Shown here piece by piece: positions 7,012 through 13,240 of a stretch of 13,288 bases of DNA. Origin of the DNA: Bacillota bacterium (GTDB lineage: Bacteria > Bacillota > Negativicutes > Sporomusales > Sporomusaceae); the NCBI GenBank assembly GCA_023388195.1, contig JAEWGR010000162.1, positions 1 to 13,288 of the forward strand. Reading direction: 5' to 3'. Made by a program: the position numbers and the translations under genes. Every line of letters starts with the position of its first letter. Position 1 is the first letter of the stretch. The notes under the pieces are model-generated. The model ran no database searches. It had not been told where the DNA came from and worked only from the letters and a program-made list of their open reading frames with translations.

Positions 7012-7045
7012 CAAAGACCGTTTCCCGCAGGGGAAACGGTCTTTG
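7012..7045. terminator. Bidirectional terminator hairpin after the helicase
   Basis: A perfect 15-bp stem, CAAAGACCGTTTCCC (7012-7026) with GGGAAACGGTCTTTG (7031-7045), closes a GCAG loop, 46 bases past the helicase stop. The T-run is better on the - strand (GTTTTC after the stem), so it should also end the minus-strand transcript of the exported-protein gene. That places the 7046-7213 segment inside that transcript. Confidence 0.8.
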
Positions 7046-7061
7046 CTTTGAATTACAGGTT

Positions 7062-7199
7062 TCAGCCCATTCTGCCAGTCTGGCTGGCGGGCCTTTCATG
7101 ATCAGACTCTTCCGCCTGAGCCACATCATTTTTAACCTCGACCTGCAAGGCAGGAAATTGAGCTTTCACCGCCTTGTCCTCTGGCAGGCTATAGTGCAC
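7062..7199 (-). CDS. Doubtful small ORF (45 codons) downstream of the exported-protein gene
   Basis: A frame too short for routine calling, read from GTG 7199 to TGA 7062-7064. The predicted peptide begins with HYSLPEDKAVKAQFPALQ after the initiator, and is hydrophilic, acidic in the middle and protein-like in composition. The frame is open further upstream, into the end of the preceding gene. GAGGG lies only 3 bases before the GTG, which is short. It sits 14 bases after the stop of the exported protein, on the same strand, before a hairpin that ends well on that strand. No family was recognised. Chance is a serious alternative. Confidence 0.25.
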   Translation of the reverse strand: MHYSLPEDKAVKAQFPALQVEVKNDVAQAEESDHERPASQTGRMG

Positions 7200-7213
7200 C
7201 TGCCCTCGCTGGT

Positions 7214-7702
7214 TTAATTGTTTCTTTCGTAGTTTCTGGCAATATCATACATGGAATCAGCAAAGGTTTGCGGAGTAACAGCCGCGAATTTAGCAGCTTT
7301 CTTGGTTTCTTCCAGCAATGTTCCCTGTTCGCTGTATACCCGGCTCTCAGTCACGGCATACGTTTTTGATCTGACCTGAAATACCATCTGCATTTCGCTG
7401 TAAGCGACTTTATCATTCTCCGGCAGCTGCTGTTTATACCTTTCAGTCAGTTTGCCAATAACCTCCGGATCTAAAAAAATGGTTTTCACCAGAACATAAA
7501 CCAGCTTTTTATCGGTCTCATCCTTGCGCAGCGACTTAGTGTCAAATGCGTACTGACCGATATCATTAGCAAATACATACGACCAGCGCTGCCGCTCAAC
7601 CTCCTCGGCTGTCGGTTTTTTCAAAACGCTGATTTGCCAGTCCAAGGGGGCCGACTCTTCCGCCTGTACCGGACCTGGCAGCAGAAAGCAGCACAACAGC
7701 AT
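7214..7702 (-). CDS. Small exported protein of unknown function (surface-adhesin-E-like pattern)
   Basis: 162 residues from the first in-frame ATG. The start of this frame is hydrophobic and ends in PVQA followed by EES, a normal signal peptidase I site, so the protein is exported. The mature part of about 145 residues has a WSYVFANDIGQYAFDTKSL segment, then alternating hydrophobic strands (KLVYVLVKTIF, MQMVFQVRSKTYAV). This loosely recalls the small beta-rich 'surface adhesin E' family (Trp-Tyr start, Tyr-Asp, then VxVxVK strands), which is a weak resemblance only. ATG 7702 has no ribosome site and leaves the signal peptide without positive charges. The frame runs upstream through KKRLLF to an ATA codon at 7723 that has a perfect GGAGGG 7 bases before it, so the true start may be 7723. 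The function is unknown. Confidence 0.75.
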   Translation of the reverse strand: MLLCCFLLPGPVQAEESAPLDWQISVLKKPTAEEVERQRWSYVFANDIGQYAFDTKSLRKDETDKKLVYVLVKTIFLDPEVIGKLTERYKQQLPENDKVAYSEMQMVFQVRSKTYAVTESRVYSEQGTLLEETKKAAKFAAVTPQTFADSMYDIARNYERNN

Positions 7703-7730
7703 GAATAATAATCGTTTTTTTATGACAAAA

Positions 7731-7738
7731 CCCTCCTC
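7731..7738 (-). promoter_or_regulatory. Ribosome binding site pointing to an ATA codon at 7723
   Basis: On the complement GAGGAGGG (7738-7731) is followed by 7 bases and then ATA (7723-7721) in frame with the exported protein. No ATG, GTG or TTG in this frame lies at a suitable distance; the first ATG is at 7702, 28 bases after the site. Confidence 0.6.
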
Positions 7739-8140
7739 GACACTATGAATTGGAACGAACTGTTAATTATCCTTCGCCAGGATAACGCCTGATTCCTTTA
7801 AGTTGCACTCCTGTTACCAAAAATAGCGCCTCTTGCCCGTTTTGCAGCACAGGGTTTGATTTGCATGTATTCATCAGACTTCTGCCCTAAATTATAGCCA
7901 GCAGGATGAAAATTATGGTCAGCACTGTCATTCTTGCCGGCCTTTCAGTCTTGATAGTAGGAATCTAGCAATCGAATATAGAATTCTTGCTTATTTATAG
8001 ACCACCTTACGCTTCCGGAATTACTACTACCTTGTCAGCTCTGATTCTTTGAAAACTGACAGTCTGTTTTCCCCGCCATTACTTGTGGTCAGTCGAATTA
8101 TAGCCAACCTGAAACTGCTATTACCTACGCGGAGGAGATT
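7739..8140. other. Divergent intergenic region, about 400 bases
   Basis: It lies between the exported-protein gene (-) and the phosphoesterase gene (+). It holds an isolated TATAAT on the complement at 7891-7896 without a good -35, a 21-base near-perfect palindrome at 8051-8071 (listed separately), and a 20-codon hydrophobic ORF at 7906-7968 that is not supported. No RNA family or clear promoter was recognised. Confidence 0.5.
8051..8071. repeat. 21-base palindrome, operator-like
   Basis: Arms GAAAACTGAC (8051-8060) and GTCTGTTTTC (8062-8071) are mirror images around A8061, with a single T-T mismatch per arm. The 1-base centre would be too tight for an RNA hairpin, so a protein-binding operator for the phosphoesterase gene 70 bases downstream fits better. 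No known regulator was matched. Confidence 0.4.
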
Positions 8141-9343
8141 ATGCGTTTTTTCATTATGATGTTTATCCTACTTATGTTAGCCGGGTTAATCGGCTGGTTC
8201 AATTACTGGCTGCTGAGACGCCGGTTTGCCGGTTACCGCCAGCCGGCTGTGCGCTATACCTATCTGTTTGTCACGGCATCAGCCGTCGTTGTCATGCTTT
8301 ATACCCGGATGCGGAATTTGTCGCCAATGAATCCGGATGATGAAATTTTTTATTGGCTGCTGTATATGGCGGTAGCCTGGTTATTTGGGCAGTTCGTACT
8401 TATCTTGCTGCAACTGCTCTACTATGCGGCAGGGTGGCTTATCAGCCTGCGCCCGGCCCAACCTGGAGCACCACAGACAAGTCAATCGGTTATGACAAGA
8501 CGGAGCTTTTTAAATGGTTTGGCTGCTGTCTTACCGTTGATTTCAGTAGGAACAGGAGCTAAAGGGGTATACGAGGCCCAGGCGGAAATGGTTGTACAAC
8601 AATACCGGCTGCCGTTTGCCCACTTACCCGCTCATCTCCAAGGTTTTAAAATTGCTCAAATAAGCGATACTCATTTGGGGCCTTACTTCAGTTTGGACCG
8701 TCTATATACTGTGATCCGGCTGATCAAAGAGCAAAAACCCGATATACTGGCCATAACCGGGGACTTTGCTGATGATCTGCGCCTGCTTAGACCCGCCCTG
8801 GAGCGGTTGGATCAGCTCCAGCCATTTATTCCCCTCGGCATTTATTTTTGCATTGGCAATCATGAATATATTCGTGATATTGCGCGGTTTCGTGCCGAAA
8901 TAGCAAAAAGCAAGGCCCTGCTGCTGGAAAACGGCAACAGGCTGCTTGTGGCCGGTTCGCAGCCTCTTTATCTGCTAGGAGTAGATTATCCCGGTTCGGA
9001 TTCGTCCCCTTCGGCCCTTGACATCAGTGCCGACCGCCGGCGCCAATGCTTCGCTGCAGCTGGCAGGAACATTCCCGCCAGTGCCTTTAAGATTTTACTG
9101 GCCCACCATCCCGATTTTCTGATTGATGGTTTCGCTGGACAGATCCCGCTGACGCTGGCCGGCCACACCCACGGCGGCCAGCTAAACATCGGCGGCAAAC
9201 CACTAGTTAATAACCATGCGTATATGCGGGGCCTCTACCGGGAGAATGGTGTGTACGGTTATGTCAGCAGCGGCGCCGGCCACTGGTTTCCTCTGCGTCT
9301 GGGCTGTCCGCCGGAAATCAGTATATTTACCTTAACCACCTAG
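8141..9343 (+). CDS. Membrane-anchored calcineurin-like metallophosphoesterase (YkuE/YaeI type)
   Basis: A 400-residue two-metal phosphoesterase. Residues 1-103 carry about four membrane segments (near 3-25, 38-54, 68-84 and 84-102). Residues 118-145 hold a twin-arginine-like motif, TRRSFLN, followed by a hydrophobic stretch, which looks like a Tat signal lying inside the protein. The catalytic domain (about 165-400) has all the metal-binding motifs: SDTH (Asp176, His178), GDFADD (Asp208), GNHE (Asn240, His241), AHH (His322/323) and GHTHGG (His342, His344). Homologues such as Bacillus YkuE are Tat-exported wall-associated phosphoesterases; the E. coli homologue YaeI hydrolyses model phosphodiesters. 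The active site is therefore probably on the outer face of the membrane. The substrate is unknown. The start ATG has GGAGGAGA immediately upstream. It appears monocistronic, with two hairpins after its stop. Confidence 0.9.
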   Translation: MRFFIMMFILLMLAGLIGWFNYWLLRRRFAGYRQPAVRYTYLFVTASAVVVMLYTRMRNLSPMNPDDEIFYWLLYMAVAWLFGQFVLILLQLLYYAAGWLISLRPAQPGAPQTSQSVMTRRSFLNGLAAVLPLISVGTGAKGVYEAQAEMVVQQYRLPFAHLPAHLQGFKIAQISDTHLGPYFSLDRLYTVIRLIKEQKPDILAITGDFADDLRLLRPALERLDQLQPFIPLGIYFCIGNHEYIRDIARFRAEIAKSKALLLENGNRLLVAGSQPLYLLGVDYPGSDSSPSALDISADRRRQCFAAAGRNIPASAFKILLAHHPDFLIDGFAGQIPLTLAGHTHGGQLNIGGKPLVNNHAYMRGLYRENGVYGYVSSGAGHWFPLRLGCPPEISIFTLTT

Positions 9344-9384
9344 CGGACTGTCTTGCCCGGAACCGCAATATCCGGTCAGCGAAA

Positions 9385-9412
9385 AAGGCTGTGACAGTTT
9401 TGCCACAGCCTT
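9385..9412 (+). terminator. Hairpin after the phosphoesterase gene
   Basis: AAGGCTGTG (9385-9393) pairs with CACAGCCTT (9404-9412) around a 10-base loop, 41 bases past the stop. The tail TTAATTTG is only moderately T-rich, so this may be the first of two terminators in series. Confidence 0.55.
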
Positions 9413-9458
9413 AATTTGTCAATCCTAACTGCATCTCCACCCATTTGCTGCCGGAAAC

Positions 9459-9505
9459 CAAAAAAGAGCCGTCCTCTTCACCGTGAAGGTCAGGACGGTT
9501 TTTTT
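9459..9505. terminator. Strong bidirectional terminator between phosphoesterase and aminopeptidase genes
   Basis: CCGTCCT (9469-9475) pairs with AGGACGG (9492-9498), with an inner CTTCA/TGAAG stem. Seven T follow on the + strand (9499-9505). A run of six A precedes it (9459-9465 region), giving a T-run on the - strand. It ends both converging genes, being only 8 bases past the aminopeptidase stop. Confidence 0.85.
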
Positions 9506-9512
9506 GCCGCAC

Positions 9513-10745
9513 TTAGGCGAGACTGAAATTACCGTTCGCAAATACCGTTATGGACTCGCCGTTTACCGTTGTGCCTGTAATACTAAGATCAGCAGTGCCG
9601 ATCATAAAATCAACATGGACAATCGAGTCATTAACCCCGGCCGCGGCCAGTTCACCCGCATCCATATCCACACCTTTTTCGATACAAATCGGATATGCTT
9701 TGCCAATCGCCAGGTGGCAGGAGGCATTTTCGTCAAACAAGGTATTGTAGAACAGAATGTTGGCATTGGAGATTGGTGAATCATAAGGAACCAGTGCTAC
9801 CTCGCCCAGATAATGCGAGCCTTCATCTGTCTCCACCAGTTTCTGTAATACCTCCTGCCCTTTGTCGGCCTTACAGTCAACAATCCGTCCCTCTTTGAAA
9901 GTGAGTGAGAATTTATCAATTACTGTGCCATTGTAGTTTAACGGTTTGGAACTGAAAACAGTGCCATTAACCCCGGTTTTCTTAGGCAGTGTGAATACTT
10001 CTTCTGTCGGCATATTGGCGACAAACTCGATTCCTCCGCCCGTATGTTCCGGACCGCCAAGCCAGATATGCCCGTCAGGCAACTCAATCTGCAGATCTGT
10101 CCCCAGTGAATTTTTATAATGAAGCACTTTAATTTTAAGGTCATTTAGGCGCTTCATATTTTGTTTCAGGGCCTTGCTGTGTTCCTGCCAGGCAGCAACC
10201 GGGTCGGCCGTATCCACCCGGACGGCCTGCAAAATAGCAGTCCACAACTGTTGCACAGCCTGATCATCAGCAGCCTCCGGGAATACCTTCTTCGCCCAGG
10301 CAGTAGTGGGCACAGACACAATGCACCAGGCATTTTTGTTGCTCATCAATCTTTCCCGGTATTCTTTCAGTGCTGTATTACTGGCTTTTTGCACCCGCAC
10401 TACCCGGTCTGGATCCACATCTTTCAAGAGTTCGGGGTCAGATGCAGCAATGCTGACAAAAGCTGCTCCCTGACGGACGTAGGAGAGATAAAACTCTTTC
10501 TGCCAGTCTGGGAACTCATCAAATATCTCTTCCGGGGCCTGCATAAACCTGATCTGGGAAGACAGTTCATCCTTCCAGTTCATGACAACCTCGCGAGCCC
10601 CGGTCTGGTAAGCCACCTCCGTGATGGCCCTGGCAAAGGGTGCACACTCAATCGGCGAATTAATGACAAGTGTCTGGCCTTTTTGAATGTTTACACCGGT
10701 TTTAACAACAAGTTGCGCATACTTATTGAGGATGGAAGTATTCAT
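9513..10745 (-). CDS. ampS: M29 family metallo-aminopeptidase (AmpS / PepS / aminopeptidase T type)
   Basis: A 410-residue cytosolic aminopeptidase that removes N-terminal residues from peptides using two metal ions (Zn or Co). The family length is about 410. The expected metal ligands and catalytic residues are at family positions: Glu249 in PTEEVFT, Glu315 in HYLGEVALV, His344 in ENASCHLA, Tyr351, and His377/Asp379 in VHVDFMIG. These line up within one residue of the Thermus aminopeptidase T numbering (Glu250, Glu316, His345, Tyr352), as far as I recall it. The N-terminal part (1-180) is the usual alpha/beta domain. There is no signal peptide. AAAGGAGA lies 7 bases before the ATG, and a plausible SigA promoter is 45-72 bases upstream. 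It appears to be a single-gene unit, and its job is probably peptide turnover. The symbol follows the Bacillus name for the family. Confidence 0.92.
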   Translation of the reverse strand: MNTSILNKYAQLVVKTGVNIQKGQTLVINSPIECAPFARAITEVAYQTGAREVVMNWKDELSSQIRFMQAPEEIFDEFPDWQKEFYLSYVRQGAAFVSIAASDPELLKDVDPDRVVRVQKASNTALKEYRERLMSNKNAWCIVSVPTTAWAKKVFPEAADDQAVQQLWTAILQAVRVDTADPVAAWQEHSKALKQNMKRLNDLKIKVLHYKNSLGTDLQIELPDGHIWLGGPEHTGGGIEFVANMPTEEVFTLPKKTGVNGTVFSSKPLNYNGTVIDKFSLTFKEGRIVDCKADKGQEVLQKLVETDEGSHYLGEVALVPYDSPISNANILFYNTLFDENASCHLAIGKAYPICIEKGVDMDAGELAAAGVNDSIVHVDFMIGTADLSITGTTVNGESITVFANGNFSLA

Positions 10746-11064
10746 AATGGGTCTCCTTTCATGAGCTCATCTTACCATTAACTATTCTTATCATATAGTA
10801 TGCTCTTTATCATACAATCAGTAGCTATTGTATTTTCTGCAAAAATCAGCCAATTCCTGCTATAGCAAGTCTGCTAAAAACCAGACCTGTCAGTCTGTAC
10901 TACCAACACGGTTGGCCGGCTTCAGATATGGGGCAATGGCCGGCGGGTTACCGGGGTTGCGGGGTCACCTTCCCCTTGACAAGTCGGGCTTTGCATCTTG
11001 ATTCCCCTCAGCTTATCAGGCTTTTAGCCTCTCAAAACTTATACATGCTGATACAGTAAGAAAA
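10746..11064. other. GC-rich, repeat-containing intergenic region
   Basis: It lies between the aminopeptidase start and the DUF134 gene's terminator, both on the - strand. The left 70 bases hold the aminopeptidase promoter. At 10910-10980 there are two copies of TGGCCGGC and clustered G and C runs that can fold. On the complement there is a weak hairpin (CAGAC/GTCTG, 10882-10897) followed by TTTTT, and a 24-codon ORF (ATG 10996 to TGA 10922-10924) with GAGGGGA 6 bases before it. No known riboswitch or small RNA was recognised. Confidence 0.5.
10790..10817 (-). promoter_or_regulatory. Probable SigA promoter of the aminopeptidase gene
   Basis: On the complement, TTGTAT (10812-10817), a 16-base spacer and TATGAT (10790-10795). 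Transcription would begin near 10784, giving a leader of about 38 bases that includes the AAAGGAGA ribosome site. Confidence 0.45.
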
Positions 11065-11084
11065 GACTTGGCTTGTGCCAAGTC
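11065..11084 (-). terminator. Intrinsic terminator of the DUF134 gene
   Basis: On the complement GACTTGGC and GCCAAGTC form a perfect 8-bp stem around ACAA, followed by TTTTCTT. It lies about 85 bases past the DUF134 stop. A second inverted repeat, GAAGCGCT (11129-11136) with AGCGCTTC (11152-11159), lies between stop and terminator and has no T-run. Confidence 0.7.
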
Positions 11085-11128
11085 CTTCAGGACGCCAAAG
11101 AAGCCCTAGTTTTTCCGGTAGACTGACA

Positions 11129-11159
11129 GAAGCGCTGCCTGGCTTGCCAAGAGCGCTTC
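11129..11159. repeat. Inverted repeat in the 3' untranslated part of the DUF134 transcript
   Basis: GAAGCGCT (11129-11136) and AGCGCTTC (11152-11159) are perfect 8-bp arms around a 15-base centre that itself contains TGGC-TT-GCCA. It is a nested hairpin without a T-run, 9 bases after the DUF134 stop. It may protect the mRNA 3' end. Confidence 0.4.
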
Positions 11160-11168
11160 CCTTGCCTA

Positions 11169-11663
11169 TTATTTTCCGTGCCCGCCGCCACAGCAGCAGC
11201 CTCCCTGGCTATGCTCCTGCTGGCCACCGCCACAGGCCTGTTTTACCCCGTTTTCCAGCTTCATTTTTTTCATACTGCCACATTGGGGACAAGCCAGCTC
11301 ATAGCCATGTTTGCCCCCCTCCGTACAGGGAGCTTCGCTCCAGACATGCTGGCATGCAACACACTCAAACACCCGGTTTTTCATAACATAATTCCCTCCT
11401 TGAATAATGATAGCCCGGCCTTCTACCAGGGCCATAGCAATTTTAGACCTGGCAGATTGCAAAATCCGCTGATAAGTGGGCCTTGATAAGCCCATGACAG
11501 AAGCACAGGTGGCCTGCTCCCAGCCCTTAAGATCTTTTAAGCGGACAGCTTCCAGTTCCTCTAACTGCAGAACAACCGGCTCCCCACTGCCCGCCAGATG
11601 AGGGGAGAACTCCCGGCAAAGCGGGGGATCATCAACTAAACCACAACAACGTCTTCTTGCCAT
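11169..11663 (-). CDS. DUF134 family putative DNA-binding protein with C-terminal zinc ribbon and Cys/Gly tail
   Basis: A 164-residue protein in three parts. Residues 1-95 match the DUF134 family: a basic Cys-bearing head (MARRRCCGL), LQLEELEAVRLKDLKGWEQ (32-50), and a helix-turn-helix like sigma region 4 (about 47-78), ending with GRAIIIQGGNY. Residues 101-128 form a zinc-ribbon pattern, CVAC and CPQC, with Cys113 between. Residues 144-164 are a Gly-rich tail with Cys144, Cys156-158, His151 and His162. DUF134 proteins are often found with NifX/NafY-like or Mrp-type Fe-S proteins, so a regulator of metal or Fe-S functions is an inference; no such partner is in this window. The ATG has AAAGG 10-11 bases upstream, a strong SigA promoter (11702-11730) and a terminator at 11065-11084. 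It is a single-gene unit. Confidence 0.85.
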   Translation of the reverse strand: MARRRCCGLVDDPPLCREFSPHLAGSGEPVVLQLEELEAVRLKDLKGWEQATCASVMGLSRPTYQRILQSARSKIAMALVEGRAIIIQGGNYVMKNRVFECVACQHVWSEAPCTEGGKHGYELACPQCGSMKKMKLENGVKQACGGGQQEHSQGGCCCGGGHGK

Positions 11664-11701
11664 TTTTAATCAGCCTTTCATTTTGGGCATATGCTCATTT
11701 A

Positions 11702-11730
11702 AGTATACCCGAAATAATCCTACTTATCAA
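11702..11730 (-). promoter_or_regulatory. Strong SigA promoter of the DUF134 gene
   Basis: On the complement, TTGATA (11725-11730), exactly 17 bases, then TATACT (11702-11707): 5 of 6 matches in each box. The start of transcription would be near 11695, beside a GCATATGC palindrome that could be an operator, possibly for autoregulation. Confidence 0.7.
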
Positions 11731-11805
11731 TAAGAAATACCGACAAATGCCTGTAGAAAAAAATTTTCTTTATCCGGACGCTGAATCTATAAATTTCGTA
11801 AGATC

Positions 11806-11834
11806 AAAAAATCTGACCTGCAGTCAGATTTTTT
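11806..11834 (-). terminator. Terminator of the vitamin B6 salvage operon
   Basis: AAAAAATCTGAC (11806-11817) pairs perfectly with GTCAGATTTTTT (11823-11834) around CTGCA. On the - strand the 12-bp stem ends in six T. It begins one base after the TAA of the ECF S-component gene. Confidence 0.9.
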
Positions 11835-11835
11835 G

Positions 11836-12366
11836 TTACCAATTTACAATTTTACGCAGTTTCGGTGACAGAACCATTGCAATCACCAAACCAACACCGG
11901 AGGTTAAAAGGGAACCCGGCATATTAGCGAGGGCAATCGCCATGCTGCCTGTTACCTGCCACCAGGCAACAACATAACCGCCTAACGTCCAGGCCGCTGC
12001 CAGCACACAGCCCAAAACGGCTCGCCAGAACCAGCCGTCACCGTTTCTGCCGACTATACGCACCGGCCATAAGCCCTTGGCAACCGTACCGACAAGTAAG
12101 CCGGCAATGCCTTTTATAACAAACGACCATAACGTATAAGGGGAGAAGCCCATAATCAGATCATAAAATCCGGAACCAATAGCCCCGGCTAAACCAGCAT
12201 AGACACCGCCGAAGCAAATGCCGGCCGTAAAAAGAAAGGCTGTGCCAAGATGCACCATGGCCCCAACACCAAAAGGAATTTTAAAAGTGGTGGCAATAGC
12301 GCACATCGCCGCCAATACCCCAATAAAAACGGTATCCCTTACCGTTAATCTATGCCTTTCCCTCAT
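11836..12366 (-). CDS. ECF transporter substrate-binding S component, probably for a vitamin B6 vitamer (PdxU-like)
   Basis: A 176-residue integral membrane protein with about six hydrophobic segments, the size and layout of S components of energy-coupling factor transporters. The sequence IGVLAAMCAIATTFKIP at the start and the block GAIGSGFYDLIMGFSPYTL, then FVIKGIAGLLVG, are typical of the ECF S-component (riboflavin-type) superfamily. The energising module (EcfA, EcfA', EcfT) is not in the window and is probably shared from elsewhere. The gene begins 13 bases after the pyridoxal kinase stop, whose TAG overlaps this gene's AGGAGG ribosome site, so translation is likely coupled. S components named PdxU are known to sit with pyridoxal kinase genes, so uptake of pyridoxal, pyridoxine or pyridoxamine is the best inference from context. 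Thiamine-precursor or another vitamin is possible. Confidence 0.83.
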   Translation of the reverse strand: MRERHRLTVRDTVFIGVLAAMCAIATTFKIPFGVGAMVHLGTAFLFTAGICFGGVYAGLAGAIGSGFYDLIMGFSPYTLWSFVIKGIAGLLVGTVAKGLWPVRIVGRNGDGWFWRAVLGCVLAAAWTLGGYVVAWWQVTGSMAIALANMPGSLLTSGVGLVIAMVLSPKLRKIVNW

Positions 12367-12379
12367 CGTCCCATTCCTC

Positions 12380-13240
12380 CTAATCCCTTACGACAGATCG
12401 CCATTCCTGCCCCAGCCAGGGCAATACCCTTTCCAGCAGTACACCTTCCCTGGCAGGTGTCCCGGCGGTAAAAGTCGCCTCAATTGCCGTAACCACAAAA
12501 TCAGCAGCAAGCTGCATGGCAGCCGGCAAACTAAGCTTATGGAGCAATGCGCCGGTCATAATACTGGCAAAAATATCACCGGTGCCGGGATAACGAGCAG
12601 GAATGTACGCAGAGACGACCTGCCAGAAACAACCGGTTTGCCGCTCATATCCCATAGTCAAAATTTGCTGCTGCATTAAGGGGATGCCGGTCACTACCAC
12701 AGTTGGCGGGCCAAAATCAGACAATCTGATCAACCATTGCCGTAGTTGTTCCGGCTCCCGTACCTGTTCTTCGTATTTTTCCCCCAGCAGGAAACAAGCC
12801 TCCGTATAGTTAGGGGTTATGACATCGGCCTTGCCGACAAGCCGTTTCATATGCTGCTGCATAGCTGGTGTATAAACCGAATAGAACCGGCCCTCATCGC
12901 CCATCACCGGATCAACCAGCACAAGCGGCCGGTTTTCCGAAAAGTCATCAATAAACTCCACAACCGTATCAATTTGCTGCTCTGACGCCAAAAAGCCGCT
13001 ATAGATGCAATCAAAGTCAATTCCTTCCTGTCGCCAATGGTGATAAAACGCAGGCATGCGGTCTGTAAAGTCACTAAAGGCGATCTCCCTAAACCCTCCC
13101 AGATGGGTGCTTAATACAGCAGTGGGCAGCGGGCATACCTGAATTCCCATAGTGGCGAGAACGGGAATAATTACAGTTAAAGAGCAACGGCCAAAACAAG
13201 AAATATCATGCACAGCGGCTACCCGCGGAACTGGTCTCAT
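12380..13240 (-). CDS. pdxK: Pyridoxal/pyridoxamine kinase (PdxK/PdxY family, ribokinase-like)
   Basis: A 286-residue cytosolic kinase that phosphorylates the 5'-OH of pyridoxal, pyridoxamine or pyridoxine with ATP, in the PLP salvage pathway. Features seen: the N-terminal HDISCFGRCSLTVIIPVL (about 11-28) and LPTAVLSTHLGG (38-49), both diagnostic of pyridoxal kinases; YSGFL (80-84); VDPVMGDEGRFY (109-120) in the ATP and metal region; TPNYTEA (142-148); VVVTG; and GTGDIFASIMTGALL near 219-233, whose Asp is the catalytic base in the ribokinase fold. The start was set at ATG 13240, with AAGGA 8 bases before it; GTG 13243 directly upstream is a less likely alternative. It is the first gene of a two-gene unit with an ECF S component, which would import the vitamin that this enzyme traps. 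Its promoter is largely outside the window; a TATAGT is near 13280 on the complement. Family length is about 280-290. Confidence 0.92.
   Translation of the reverse strand: MRPVPRVAAVHDISCFGRCSLTVIIPVLATMGIQVCPLPTAVLSTHLGGFREIAFSDFTDRMPAFYHHWRQEGIDFDCIYSGFLASEQQIDTVVEFIDDFSENRPLVLVDPVMGDEGRFYSVYTPAMQQHMKRLVGKADVITPNYTEACFLLGEKYEEQVREPEQLRQWLIRLSDFGPPTVVVTGIPLMQQQILTMGYERQTGCFWQVVSAYIPARYPGTGDIFASIMTGALLHKLSLPAAMQLAADFVVTAIEATFTAGTPAREGVLLERVLPWLGQEWRSVVRD

Noticed and set aside
6848..7129. 93-codon minus-strand ORF and a 70-codon plus-strand ORF across the helicase end and hairpin
   Set aside because: Both cross the 7012-7045 terminator stem, have no ribosome sites and show no family features.
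7906..7968. 20-codon hydrophobic ORF (MKIMVSTVILAGLSVLIVGI)
   Set aside because: Only an AGCAGG abutting the ATG, no promoter and no recognisable family; ORFs of this length are expected by chance.
10910..11010. Resemblance on the complement to cobalamin (GGGGAAGGTG, CCCCGCAAC) or c-di-GMP riboswitch pieces (GATGCAAAGCC)
   Set aside because: Spacing between the pieces is wrong, the B12 box and tetraloop-receptor parts are missing, and the downstream gene (an aminopeptidase with its own promoter) does not fit.
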